A stretch of DNA of 64,000 nt from Legionella parisiensis (GCF_001467945.1 NZ_LNYQ01000006.1:265653-329652); one strand, 5' to 3'; counted from the first letter of the stretch, positions 9,501-18,513 are shown. The notes: generated by a model from the sequence alone, not told the origin. Program-made: numbers and translations.

Positions 9501-10334
9501 ATGTACTATAAAAATAAGAACATTTTACTAGCATCCAAGCATGAAAAGGAACAAGCAATTGCTCCATCTTTTATGACTAGGTTATCGTGCACACTAGATG
9601 TGCACGATTTTGACACAGATCAATTTGGGACCTTTACTGGAGAGATAGCAAGGACATTAAGTCCCTATGATACCTGTGTTTTAAAAGCAAGATGTGCTGC
9701 AGAACACTACGGTTACGATTTAGCGATTGCGAGTGAAGGAAGTTTTGGTTCGCACCCTGCGTTCCCCTTTATTCCTAGTGACCATGAAATCATGGTGTTT
9801 TTAGATCGTAAAAACAATTGGGTGATTGCTGAGCAATATACAACACCCAAAACAAATTATCGCATGATGGCCATAACCCCACAAACAGAGCTTGACGATT
9901 TTTTAGAAAAAGCAGGATTTCCCGAGCATGCTCTAACTCTTCAAACCAACACAGATAAAACGGTTATTGCAAAAGGGATTAGAGAAATCGAGGCACTCCA
10001 AGCTGCTCTAGCTCTTGGTTTTCAACACGAAAAAGAGCTTTTTCTCGCAACGGATATGAGAGCCATGATGAATCCAACCAGGATGAATGCGATTTCTGTA
10101 CTTGCCGAAAAGCTGGCTCATCGAATTCAATGTTGTTGCCCCAGCTGCCTCACTCCTGGCTTTGGGTTTAAAAAAACCTCAGGTAGTCTTCCTTGCAATG
10201 AATGTTCATCCCCGACCTCTCTATACCAGCATGAGGTTTGGGGCTGCATCCAATGTGATTACCAGGAGACACACCCACGAAAAGATGGTTTAAAAGCAGT
10301 TGAGCCACAATATTGTGATTATTGTAACCCTTAA
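9501..10334 (+). CDS. Conserved hypothetical protein with C-terminal zinc ribbons (DUF6671-like)
   Basis: 277 residues. The first ~200 form a compact domain with no recognised catalytic motif (EGSFGSHPAFPFIPSDHE is its most distinctive segment). The last ~70 hold four Cys pairs: CPSC, CNEC, CIQC and CDYC, which form two probable zinc ribbons. The start lies only 2 bp after the PII-like gene's stop, so it belongs to the DAB operon. I associate it with the DUF6671 family from memory of the pattern. Its function is unknown; a regulatory or assembly role for the pump is an inference from position. Confidence 0.75.
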   Translation: MYYKNKNILLASKHEKEQAIAPSFMTRLSCTLDVHDFDTDQFGTFTGEIARTLSPYDTCVLKARCAAEHYGYDLAIASEGSFGSHPAFPFIPSDHEIMVFLDRKNNWVIAEQYTTPKTNYRMMAITPQTELDDFLEKAGFPEHALTLQTNTDKTVIAKGIREIEALQAALALGFQHEKELFLATDMRAMMNPTRMNAISVLAEKLAHRIQCCCPSCLTPGFGFKKTSGSLPCNECSSPTSLYQHEVWGCIQCDYQETHPRKDGLKAVEPQYCDYCNP

Positions 10335-10362
10335 AAAGTAACCCAATTAGGAGTATTTTGAA

Positions 10363-10844
10363 ATGCAAGAAAAGCTTTAGTGGGCATCACTATGGGTTCA
10401 CAAAGTGATTGGCCGATACTTTGTGAGAGGCAAAAATTTTAAAGGCATTAAAAATTTCCTTTGAGGCAGAAATTGTATCAGCACGTCGCACACCAGACTA
10501 ACTCGATGACGATGCACGAAACGCTGCAGAACGCGGAATACAGATTATTATTGCAGGTGCTGGAGGTGTTTCCATGAATGATGGCAGCAATGACAAGACC
10601 TCCTGTTTTTGCTGTCCCAATCACTTCTTACTTATCTAATGGATTGGATTCACTCCTTTCCATAGTACAAATGCCAACAGGTTTACCCGTTGGCACTTTA
10701 GCAGGCGCAATTAATGCGGCACTCTTAGCTGCCGCAATCCTTGCTAACAATAACACGGAGATATGTGATAGCTTAGAGCAATACAGGGCGAAACAAACCC
10801 AAAAGGTTCTTGATGACAATAAGCCCCAATTAAAGTCATTATGA
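10363..10844 (+). pseudogene. purE: Decayed purE (N5-carboxyaminoimidazole ribonucleotide mutase)
   Basis: PurE landmarks can be followed across three frames: ALVGITMGSQSDWPIL near 10372, then FEAEIVSARRTPD, then AAERGIQIIIAGAGG, and an intact C-terminal half (MTRPPVFAVPITSYLSNGLD to the stop at 10842-10844). The N-terminal half has frameshifts and stop codons, including a TAG six codons after the first ATG, so no full product can be made. It follows the DAB operon on the same strand by about 30 bp and overlaps the purK remnant by ATGA, as in living purEK operons. A working copy is presumably elsewhere in the genome. Confidence 0.85.
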
Positions 10845-10987
10845 AACTCGGTATTTCAGGTGCTGGGCAACTTGCAAAAATGTGGGTTTTCGCTGTGTGC
10901 TCGTTATTTTTTAGGGATGTCTAAAGTCATAGACGCAAAAATTTCTTTTATGCCAGGGTGCCCCAAAAAAAATGTGCGTCTAAAATG
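10841..10987 (+). pseudogene. purK: N-terminal stub of purK (N5-carboxyaminoimidazole ribonucleotide synthase)
   Basis: ATG at 10841 overlaps the purE stop (ATGA) and begins MKLGISGAGQLAKM, the nucleotide-binding start of PurK. The frame breaks within about 25 residues, and less than 150 bp of recognisable sequence remains before the convergent gene at 11004. Most of the ~1.1-kb gene is deleted. PurK uses bicarbonate and ATP, which links it to the adjacent bicarbonate pump. Confidence 0.7.
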
Positions 10988-11003
10988 AGCGATTTAGTAG
11001 AAC

Positions 11004-11941
11004 TTATTGTATCGAACACTTTTCTTCATTTTGTGGTTCAAGTGCTGCCTCTTGTGTCTTTTTATGCTCTGTTTGCAAGCTTTGTTTCAGCTCAGCCAAG
11101 AGGGTGACCAGACTATTCTTTCTTCCTTGCTTTGATTCCTCAGACACCATGTTGTTATATGCATTATCTGCACTTAAGTTATTGCAGACAATAAACGTGT
11201 CACCTCTTTTTTGAATTTGGATTCCAGGTGTGTTTGGCCCGCTATTTATAGCCAAAGTAGTATCATTGACCTTATACAGTCCGTACTTGTTATTCAATGG
11301 AATGCTTTGTCTCAGTGGAAGTTCAGCAAACCATATTTTAAATGGCTCATAAGTTGTTAAAGCGACGTGTGTTCCAGTATTTTGCGAAAAGGCGATACTA
11401 CTTTCTTCATATGAAAAAAGACGAATCGTATCATAAAAATCTTTTGCTTTTTGCAGTTCATTTTTCATTTTAGTAGATGCATCGATTAAAGAAAGTTGCG
11501 GTTCAAGAAAACTAGCAATCCCATTGAGACAATCTTCAGGCATTTTTCCAAAAAAACTATCACGTGATGTTCTGCCGACTTGGGCAAGTAAAGGCGCAAT
11601 TTTTTTTATTTCTGACTTAAATAGGAATCCATTTTTTTTAAGCTCCTCCATAAACTCTAAAAATTTAGGATGATTTGCAGCTTCAACTTTTGACTTCTCC
11701 CATTCATAACCATAAGCTGCTCTTAGCTCGAAAGAGTATATACTAACTAAAGAATCAAATTGTTTATTTGCTTTAATGGATAGGTAATCAGGATAAGCTT
11801 TTTCGAGAGTTTGAATAAGCAACTTCCCATAGAAATTATTTTGAAAGCCATGTCGTCCTGAATTATTTTTTCTGCGAGATTTTTAAGATGTTTTTCTTTC
11901 CAGTCAGAATAACTGTTATCAATTTCTAAATTGCTTTGCAT
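11004..11941 (-). pseudogene. Unknown, effector-like gene split by one frameshift
   Basis: Two overlapping frames join into one sensible protein. ATG 11941 has a good ribosome site (GGAG, 7 bases upstream) and encodes MQSNLEIDNSYSDWKEKHLK and on to IIQDDMAF. A one-base shift near 11850 then gives QNNFYGKLLIQTLEKAYPDY and continues for ~270 residues to 11004. Read alone, the downstream part would need a TTG start (11822) without a ribosome site. The whole would be about 310 residues, soluble and helical, with a Glu/Gln-rich C-terminus (QEAALEPQNEEKCSIQ) reminiscent of Dot/Icm signals. The break may be a real mutation or a sequencing error. The family is not recognised. Confidence 0.6.
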
Positions 11942-12125
11942 GGCATACTCCAGTGAATCAATATTGGACTCTGGCCTATAGTGACAGAGTTTATGCAATA
12001 ATATCTTCCAATTATTAAGGATTAATTAAGCAGGATAAGAACTTTTTGAATGAACCTACATATCTTTGTCGACTCAAAAATAGATAGTGTAATTAGTTGC
12101 TTATGGAAAGTTTGTTTTTAGCAAC

Positions 12126-12153
12126 GTATCCTGGCTGCAAGCAGCCAGGATAC
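12126..12153. repeat. Hairpin palindrome downstream of the Ohr gene (REP-like family copy 1)
   Basis: Perfect 12-bp inverted repeat (GTATCCTGGCTG with its complement) around the loop CAAG, beginning a few bases after the Ohr-type gene's stop. There is no T-run, so rho-independent termination is uncertain. The core CCTGG-N-TGC-AAGCA-CCAGG resembles the hairpins at 13003, 15618, 40918 and 41859. Confidence 0.7.
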
Positions 12154-12157
12154 TGGG

Positions 12158-12601
12158 TTACATACCGCTTACTTCCAGATCAAAATCAATATTACCGCGA
12201 GTAGCGTGGCTATAGGGACAGACTTTTTCGTGTGTTTCTTGTACTAAAGCACGAGCCTCAGCAGTCGGTAGGGATGGGACTTTAACATTCATTGTAACAG
12301 CAAGACCAAAGCCGCCACCTTCACGGGGTCCAATAGAGACTTGGCAGGTTACAGTTGCTCCTGCAACATTTTTTTTGTGCTGGCTGGCTACAAATTCCAA
12401 GGCGCCACCAAAGCATGCTGCATAACCAGCAGCAAAAAGATGTTCGGGTGTTGTCGTATTTGGTAGACCAGGGCCTCCCATTGCTTTGGGAACGGAAAAG
12501 TTTGCACTGACAGAATGATCTGTCGTTTCCGAATGACCGTTTCGTCCTCCTGTGTTAATCGCCGTTGCAGTGACTAAAGGTTGTATGGTGTTGGCCGACA
12601 T
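12158..12601 (-). CDS. ohr: Organic hydroperoxide resistance protein, Ohr/OsmC family
   Basis: 147-residue cytosolic thiol peroxidase that reduces organic hydroperoxides, usually recharged by lipoylated proteins. Both redox cysteines are in conserved contexts: GYAACFGGALEF (about residue 61) and VCPYSHATRGN (about 128). The length is normal and the TTPEHLFAAGYAACF block is typical of Ohr rather than OsmC. The start is supported by AAGGAG upstream. It is a single-gene unit; no OhrR repressor is adjacent. Likely role: resisting host lipid peroxides. Confidence 0.93.
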   Translation of the reverse strand: MSANTIQPLVTATAINTGGRNGHSETTDHSVSANFSVPKAMGGPGLPNTTTPEHLFAAGYAACFGGALEFVASQHKKNVAGATVTCQVSIGPREGGGFGLAVTMNVKVPSLPTAEARALVQETHEKVCPYSHATRGNIDFDLEVSGM

Positions 12602-13099
12602 TTTACGCTCCTTGTTTCTATGTTATTTGAGGTTTGATTATTATAATTTGTAATTTTTTTCAACCACATAGATATCTTTTTAGTGTGAAAATGAAGTGTC
12701 TAACTTAGCATATTATTGATGGAGGACACCCTATTTTATTGAATTTTTTTTCAATAGTCCCAATCAACCTGCAGGTCACTAAAAAAATTAATCAAAGTTA
12801 GTCCTTCAGCGGGGCACCATTGAAGAGATTTTTAACTGGCCTCAAAACTTACTCTGATAAGTAATCATTTCCATTTTTTAACGATCTGAAATACTCAGAC
12901 TTGAGTCATTCCTTCGGAAAGTAATGGCTAGATCAATGACTAAATATACCGGAAAATAAAGGCAAGGTAGTACTTGCTACTCTCTTGTAATATGCAAAAA
13001 AACAGGTTCTTGCTGCAACACCCAGGCTATGTATGCTTACTTTATTCGCTTATCATCATAGTTGGATTTCATCAGTAACCAGCAAGGAGCTAAGCTGCC
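12602..13099. other. ~500-bp region without a recognised gene
   Basis: AT-rich sequence upstream of the Ohr gene. It presumably contains that gene's promoter at its left edge. Apart from the palindrome at 13003-13033 I see no conserved frame, RNA or repeat. Confidence 0.5.
13003..13033. repeat. REP-like palindrome (family copy 2, imperfect)
   Basis: The sequence CTTGCTGCAACACCCAGGC followed by TATG shares the right arm and TATG tail of the family seen at 12126, 15618, 40918 and 41859. The left arm is eroded. Confidence 0.4.
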
Positions 13100-13345
13100 C
13101 TAGACATAAGCTATCTTAATATTTTTACTTATAGAAAATGTATTGGTACTCATTGGGAAGCTACTTGGGTAGCTGGACGGTCCTGGCATTAAGCCAAACA
13201 CTACTAATCCTTTTGTATGGACAGCTGGCGCTATATCTTCAAATGCGACATTCACTACATTAGGAAGAAAACGATAACAGTTTTGTTGTTTAAAATCTAT
13301 TACTGTTGGCAGCTATTGCGGCAGTTGAATAAAATGTAGCTTAAC
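13100..13345 (-). pseudogene. C-terminal remnant of an unknown protein
   Basis: Minus-strand frame open from a TAG near 13314 to a TAG at 13100-13102, encoding about 70 natural-looking residues such as VVFGLMPGPSSYPSSFPMST. It has no start codon. The same frame reads a few sensible residues before the first TAG, suggesting a nonsense-mutated tail of a longer gene. It lies directly downstream of the PAP2 gene on the same strand. The family is not recognised. Confidence 0.35.
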
Positions 13346-13347
13346 TT

Positions 13348-14079
13348 TCAAAATAGTTTTAGCTCTACTAAATATATAACTAGAGAATAAAGCACACTAA
13401 TAAGCAAAAATACGATTAATAAAGTCATTAAGGTAGATTTTATATTAATATAAATTTGGGGTTTCAGAAAAAAAGAATATGCCCCTAGGAAGCCGCAAGC
13501 AGCACCGAGCAGTGCACCTCCTATTACATCGGTGAACCAATGAACCTGTAGGATTAAACGAGCAAATGCCTCGAGTATAATGAGAAGGCACGCACTCATT
13601 ATCCCTAACCAACGATAAGAAATTTGTGGAATTACAAGTGCAGACAGGAAAGTAACATAGGCTGAGCATAAAGTTACATGCCTACTAGGGAAAGCATAGC
13701 TTGGTAGCGTACTCGTTGATATTTCCGGTCTGGGATAAGCTATAGCATTCTTTAAAAGGTGTGCTAGTAGAGCTGCAATTAAAACAACACCAATTAAATG
13801 TAAGGCGAGCCAATGCTCCTTTTTTCCAAAAAGCATAACACTTGTTATGACAAAAGTAGGTATAACAATATATCTATCGCCAAATAGCGAGACAAAAATG
13901 CTCAGCCAATATAAATAATCATTCTGTAATTTTATGCTTAATAAATATAAGTCAACATTAACAGAGAGATAAGGGCTTTGAATTAAAATTGTCCTCACGA
14001 GGAGGAAAAATAAAAAAATGCATACCAAGGCACTGATTAATAAATAGAGCTTATTATTCTTTATTTTATCTAATTCCAT
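13348..14079 (-). CDS. PAP2-family membrane phosphatase
   Basis: 243 residues with about six membrane helices and the three-part PAP2 active site: KNAIAYPRP (KX6RP), PSRHVT (in place of PSGH) and RLILQVHWFTD (RX5HX3D pattern). Enzymes of this type dephosphorylate phosphatidate, phosphatidylglycerophosphate or undecaprenyl pyrophosphate at the inner membrane's outer face. The PSRH change keeps the catalytic His but replaces the Gly. The substrate cannot be told from sequence. It stands alone between a gene remnant and an IS element. Confidence 0.88.
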   Translation of the reverse strand: MELDKIKNNKLYLLISALVCIFLFFLLVRTILIQSPYLSVNVDLYLLSIKLQNDYLYWLSIFVSLFGDRYIVIPTFVITSVMLFGKKEHWLALHLIGVVLIAALLAHLLKNAIAYPRPEISTSTLPSYAFPSRHVTLCSAYVTFLSALVIPQISYRWLGIMSACLLIILEAFARLILQVHWFTDVIGGALLGAACGFLGAYSFFLKPQIYINIKSTLMTLLIVFLLISVLYSLVIYLVELKLF

Positions 14080-14299
14080 TTTTTTTCCTAAAAGTGCGTA
14101 TTTTTAATTTCCTTTTGATTTAATATTCAGGAACACTTTTATCAGCAGGAAGTATTTTTAATTTTTTTCTGTTTTTTCCTTCTCTTAAAAAGTATAGCCA
14201 AAGAAACTCTTTAAAAAGTCTGATAGAGATAAAATTGTTTTCGTTGATGATTAATTTAATTGCTGATCAAAAGTTTTTAACGAAGGTTACTTCAATTAT

Positions 14300-15397
14300 T
14301 ACCCTGGCGTCTAAAAGTTGATTATTTCCATGCGGCATATTTAGTTTCATTTTTAAAAAAATTCATAATTTTAAATTCATTAAATTGTATTTTAGTCAGG
14401 TAAAGTCTGATGTATATAAGTAAGTCACGCATACATCTGACTGGTTAAAATAAGCAAGCATTAGCTTTCACATCCTGATTGACCAACTCTTGGGGATTTA
14501 AGTCTGAGGAATAAGAAGGCAAAAAAAATGTCTATATCATCATTAAACTTCTTAACATACCGTACTACTTTTTTGCTGTGATGCATGCATGATTATCGAC
14601 AATCAAAAAACTTTCTGTTTGACCTGACGGCGTAATCTGTCCAAAAATTCTATAAATTTCTTACTGTCACAATGATTCTCAAAGACTATCCAGTTCATAA
14701 ATCCCTGAGGGCCAATGGCTGCAAGCATAATGACTTTAAAGCGACTGCCAGTCTTCTTTATAACCGGTTTTTTTTGACAAGACCATAGGTTCTACCCCGA
14801 TTATCACACGATTGAAGGCCCATTTTCATCAGCCCAGTAAATCCTGGCGCTTTTACGCACCGCCCTTACTTTGATTGCAAGATAGGTTTCATTGAGCCAT
14901 TCAGATACTTTATTAAGATCTCGCTGATAAGCCTGCTTGATTGGCATTTGAGATGAAAATCCTAATCGTTTAAGAAGTTCTCGCAATCCACGGCCTGAAT
15001 ACCTTATGCCAAATCCCTTTTCAATGTAGGTGCATATCGCTTTACTGTTCCACAGGGTATAATCAAGACCAAGTTCATCAGGAGTTTGGTGAGCAACGTT
15101 TTTGATAGTTCTTTAATTTGGACTTTAGATAAAAAGCACTGCTCAGACTCCTTTACATCGCGCTTTTTATAATAAAAACTTGATTCACCATTGAGTTTAA
15201 AATTTCGTATATACTTACTCACCGAGGTCAGACTAAAACCGAATAGTTTGGCTGCTCAAGGACTGCATAGACCACTTTTTCACGTAACTCTAATAATACT
15301 TCTACTGATAACTCCCTGTTACTCATCTCAAACAAATTCAATAATTCTAAACCACATAAAATATCACATAAAATCAATAACTTTTAGACGCCAGGGT
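14300..15397. mobile_element. Inactive IS630-family insertion sequence with both terminal inverted repeats
   Basis: The ends carry near-perfect inverted repeats: TACCCTGGCGTCTAAAAGTT at 14300 and its complement ending at 15397, with similarity extending inward for several more bases. TA dinucleotides sit at both outer edges, matching the TA target preference of IS630/Tc1-mariner elements. The ~1.1-kb length is typical. The transposase inside is broken by several frameshifts and stops. Confidence 0.85.
14445..15326 (-). pseudogene. IS630-family transposase, multiply frameshifted
   Basis: The N-terminus (ATG 15326, MSNRELSVEVLLELREKV) carries the start of a helix-turn-helix domain, which is broken by a TGA and continues in another frame as FSLTSVSKYIRNFKLNGES. 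Later fragments show RLGFSSQMPIKQAYQRD and the catalytic-core pieces YWADENGP and LIVDNHACITAKK, then FFLPSYSSDLNPQELVNQD, the classic IS630 C-terminal DDE block. At least three frame changes and several stops rule out function. Confidence 0.85.
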
Positions 15398-15617
15398 AAT
15401 ACCAATGCACGCCCATATGGCGGACAAACTGGTGATAAGCAAATATTTGTATTAGCCTTGCCATACGTCCTTAATCCAAGGAATAGATATGACGATGCAA
15501 AATTTAGGGCAACTTTATAAAGGATTGAGTATTCGTCTAGCCAATAAGAACTTTACTGAGGTGAGACCTGCCCCCTTTTAAATTTCGCGTGCAGGATTTT
15601 CAAATGGTGAATCAGCT

Positions 15618-15648
15618 ACATAGCCTGTTGCTTGCGCACAGGCTATGT
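15618..15648. repeat. Strong hairpin, REP-like family copy 3
   Basis: Perfect 11-bp stem (ACATAGCCTGT and its complement) around a 9-base loop, about 20 bp downstream of the small exported protein gene at 15669. It may terminate that gene. The GCAAGCAACAGGCTATG side matches the palindrome family found elsewhere in the window. Confidence 0.6.
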
Positions 15649-15668
15649 GTTCCATTGAGATAAAGTGC

Positions 15669-16010
15669 TTAAGGCTTTTGCCAAATTGGGGCGCCGGTAT
15701 GTCTGTTAAGACAGGTAATATAAGTTTTTGTTCCTTTACGGTCTTTAGAGAAAATAAAAACAAAATCACCCGCAATTTGCCATGATAATATTTTAGCATG
15801 GAAGGGTGCATTCCATAAACGTACTCCAGCATAGGTGTAGGCAGTGACGTGATCCTCACTGTCAAAAGTTGAAATAACCATTACCGAGTCAGGAGTAAGC
15901 TTCATCCGCTCTTGTTGGAAATCATAATCCTCGATTGGAGCAGCTGATACTTGCGTGATTAGCGCGGTGGAAAAAAACAAGCCAAGGAACATCATTCGAA
16001 ATAATTTCAT
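15669..16010 (-). CDS. Small exported protein of unknown function
   Basis: 113 residues with a clear Sec signal peptide (hydrophobic 5-20, ending QVSAAP, cleavage about residue 23). The mature ~90 residues alternate beta-like strands and end in CLNRHTGAPIWQKP, resembling one blade of a PQQ-type beta-propeller. It may be a truncated propeller protein or a genuine small periplasmic protein. It lies beside the dead IS630 element, so truncation by insertion is possible, although the stop is in frame and a hairpin follows. Confidence 0.65.
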   Translation of the reverse strand: MKLFRMMFLGLFFSTALITQVSAAPIEDYDFQQERMKLTPDSVMVISTFDSEDHVTAYTYAGVRLWNAPFHAKILSWQIAGDFVFIFSKDRKGTKTYITCLNRHTGAPIWQKP

Positions 16011-16309
16011 TGTAAAAACCTCTTGGATGTAAATAAAGATAAGCCCCTGCAGTCAACTTTCCTACGGGGCGTATAGGACAATTCGATTTGAGTATCGTAA
16101 GAATCCTCGCGGACAATACAATTATTCTGTATTTTTGTAAACAACATGAGAGTACGGATAATTCAATTGCTTACAAAAGGAAAAGACCAGATGAATTTTG
16201 AATGTTTTGCTTCAAAGTATGGTTGCTTTGAGCTAATTGACGTTTATATTAATTTATAATAGCGTATTCAGGTTGCATGGCCTGAGGGATCAGATAGTTA
16301 CGGATAATT

Positions 16310-16474
16310 ATGCGTTCACCTAAAATACTCTTTATTAGCTTTGCATTACGACATGTTTATTCCGCAGAGACTACGGGAAATGTAGGATCTTTTAAGATTG
16401 GCATTCAATACCTCCATCATTTAACTACTGGTTACACCAATGCTGCTGCACTAGCGTGCGGGATCCCTGTATAA
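16310..16474 (+). CDS. Possible 54-residue peptide or exported-protein remnant
   Basis: ATG 16310 to TAA 16472: hydrophobic start MRSPKILFISFALRHVYSAE, resembling a signal peptide, then SFKIGIQYLHHLTTGYTN. No strong ribosome site. It sits 24 bp upstream of the GMC oxidoreductase gene and may be a leader or a decayed exported protein. Confidence 0.3.
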   Translation: MRSPKILFISFALRHVYSAETTGNVGSFKIGIQYLHHLTTGYTNAAALACGIPV

Positions 16475-16498
16475 CTCATTACTCAACAAGGACGCTAC

Positions 16499-18505
16499 AT
16501 GATTAAAAGATTAATGATAAAAAAAATATGGAGTGTTTTTTTTCTTGTTTTCATCCATCACTCTGTTTCTGCAGCCCCAGGACGTTTTTTTTCAATTATA
16601 GGGAATGGAGCTCCTATTGATGTCAATGTTACTTTATGTCTCAATGCAAAAGGACCGGTAAGTTGTCAAGATTATCATGTTTCCGCTGCCGATTTAAATA
16701 TACTGACTACTGTACCAAATCATACCTATCCTTTTGCTGGAATTAAGATTAATTCTCCTCAGTATTCAATAGCAGGGTGCACCCAATTAAGCAACGGGTT
16801 TTGTACGTTTTCAGTGAGCAACACAGCACCTGCACTGATTAAGATTCAAGTTCCTGATTACATTATTATTGGTGCAGGTACTGCGGGCGCGGTTTTAGCT
16901 AAAAAACTCAGTGACGACTTTAACACGTCAGTTGTTGCCTTGCATAATGGACCTAATCTCAATCATGATCCACTTATTAATCTCTCAAAAAACTCCGTGC
17001 TCACGGTATTATTAGGATTAATCGGACCTCCACTTTATGCACTCACGAATACGCTTCCCCAAAAATTTGATGATAATCGGATGTTAAATTGGGTTTATGC
17101 ATTACCGCTGGGCGGCGCATCATCAATTAATGCAGGGGCTTGGGTTCGTGGTACCAATCAAGTTTATTCCCAATGGGAAGCTCTGGCAGGACCAAACTGG
17201 TCGGTGGCAAATATTCAGAATGCCTATGTTGAATTAGAACGTTATATGGGGTTAACGCCGAATCCTGCTGCCCGAGGATTTAGCGGGCCACTCCCTATTC
17301 GACAAGAAACCGCGCCTACGCAAGTATCAATTAAATTTTCACAAGCAATTATGAATGCTACTCATGTGGGATTTGTTTTGGATTATAATGATCCCAATAC
17401 CCCTATAGGGGCTTCTCCCCAATTGCAATACACACAAATGGGTCCCGATGGTGCTTTTCGAGCAAGCAGTGCGATTGTTTTTTTAAACAATAATGTCATG
17501 GATCAAAATGGCAATGGAGTTCATGGGCGTAAATTGCGGGTACTTTTTAATGCTACTGCAGATAATGTGATTTGGAGCGGTAAGAAGGCAGTAGGAGTGA
17601 ATTATTTCCAAAACGGTACCGCTAAAAAACTTTATGCAGCCAAAGGAATTATTGTAAGCGCTGGAATTAAAAGCAGTGCGTTTTTAATGCGCTCGGGGGT
17701 AGGGGCAGCCCCTTTATTACAGGCACTCAATATTCCTGTAGTCTATAATAACCCTAATGTAGGTCAGGGATTGGCTGATCAACCTCATGTCATACTGATA
17801 TATACTTCTAATCCCAATGATACGCCTTCATCGCTCGTGCTGCAGATTGCAGGCAATATTATTTCTGCTTTAGCAAATACTCCTATTGGCCAACAACTGA
17901 TTAAATATATTGGTACGCATGTGAACGCACCAAATGGTTTATTTTCGCAAATTGCAATGTTGCCGGATCCAAGTGGTGCGAATCCAGGAGTACGTGCTGT
18001 GCGATGGGCCTCTATTAATCCGATTCCGGGCATCACTGTTGTCCTTGTAGATTTGGTACAACCCGCGAGTACTGGCTTTATTATGATTAAAAGCAGCAAT
18101 CCTTTTGTAGAACCCAATATGGACTTGGGCGAATTTAAAAATCAATCTGATCTAACGCTTTATATCAATACACTGCAAATTTACATTAAGAATATCAATA
18201 CCCAACTGCAAGCTATTGATCCGAGCTATCAGATGATTTTCCCTGACCCATCGGTGCTCGACGATGTATCGCAACTTACTGATTTTATCAAGCAAGAAGT
18301 GGGAAGTAACATGGTTTTCCAAAGCCATTGCCGTATGGCTCCCTTAAATCAAGGGGGGGTTGTGGATGGTACGGGGCATGTCTATGGAGTGCAACATCTC
18401 ATTGTGGCGGATGCCTCTGTTGCCCCTGTGCCAATGGATGGCACCCCTATGGCCACAGCTTATTTGATTGCAGCAAAGATAGCGGATATTTTGCAGGGAC
18501 AATAA
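16499..18505 (+). CDS. Exported GMC-family FAD oxidoreductase with extra N-terminal domain
   Basis: 668 residues. A signal peptide (about 1-25, ending SVSAAPG) is followed by a ~95-residue beta-rich domain with paired cysteines (CLNAKGPVSC, GCTQLSNGFC), then the FAD-binding motif IIIGAGTAGAVLAKKL (about 121-136). The GMC signature (YALPLGGASSINAGAWVRG) and C-terminal block (FQSHCRMAPLNQGGVVDG, VADASVAPVPMDGTPMATA) follow. Family members oxidise alcohols such as choline, glucose or cholesterol. Here the first catalytic His is present, while the second His/Asn position near PMDGTP is unusual. No Tat twin-arginine is visible. Substrate unknown; it probably acts in the periplasm or outside. Confidence 0.88.
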   Translation: MIKRLMIKKIWSVFFLVFIHHSVSAAPGRFFSIIGNGAPIDVNVTLCLNAKGPVSCQDYHVSAADLNILTTVPNHTYPFAGIKINSPQYSIAGCTQLSNGFCTFSVSNTAPALIKIQVPDYIIIGAGTAGAVLAKKLSDDFNTSVVALHNGPNLNHDPLINLSKNSVLTVLLGLIGPPLYALTNTLPQKFDDNRMLNWVYALPLGGASSINAGAWVRGTNQVYSQWEALAGPNWSVANIQNAYVELERYMGLTPNPAARGFSGPLPIRQETAPTQVSIKFSQAIMNATHVGFVLDYNDPNTPIGASPQLQYTQMGPDGAFRASSAIVFLNNNVMDQNGNGVHGRKLRVLFNATADNVIWSGKKAVGVNYFQNGTAKKLYAAKGIIVSAGIKSSAFLMRSGVGAAPLLQALNIPVVYNNPNVGQGLADQPHVILIYTSNPNDTPSSLVLQIAGNIISALANTPIGQQLIKYIGTHVNAPNGLFSQIAMLPDPSGANPGVRAVRWASINPIPGITVVLVDLVQPASTGFIMIKSSNPFVEPNMDLGEFKNQSDLTLYINTLQIYIKNINTQLQAIDPSYQMIFPDPSVLDDVSQLTDFIKQEVGSNMVFQSHCRMAPLNQGGVVDGTGHVYGVQHLIVADASVAPVPMDGTPMATAYLIAAKIADILQGQ

Positions 18506-18513
18506 AAACGTAG

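Noticed and set aside
15191..15520. 109-codon plus frame across the IS630 left part and beyond
   Set aside because: It runs antisense through the transposase N-terminus and terminal repeat; no ribosome site.
15578..15865. 95-codon minus frame overlapping the small exported protein
   Set aside because: The alternative frame (15669-16010) has a clear signal peptide and stop; this one does not.
17785..18117. 110-codon minus frame inside the GMC oxidoreductase gene
   Set aside because: Antisense shadow of a strongly conserved region.
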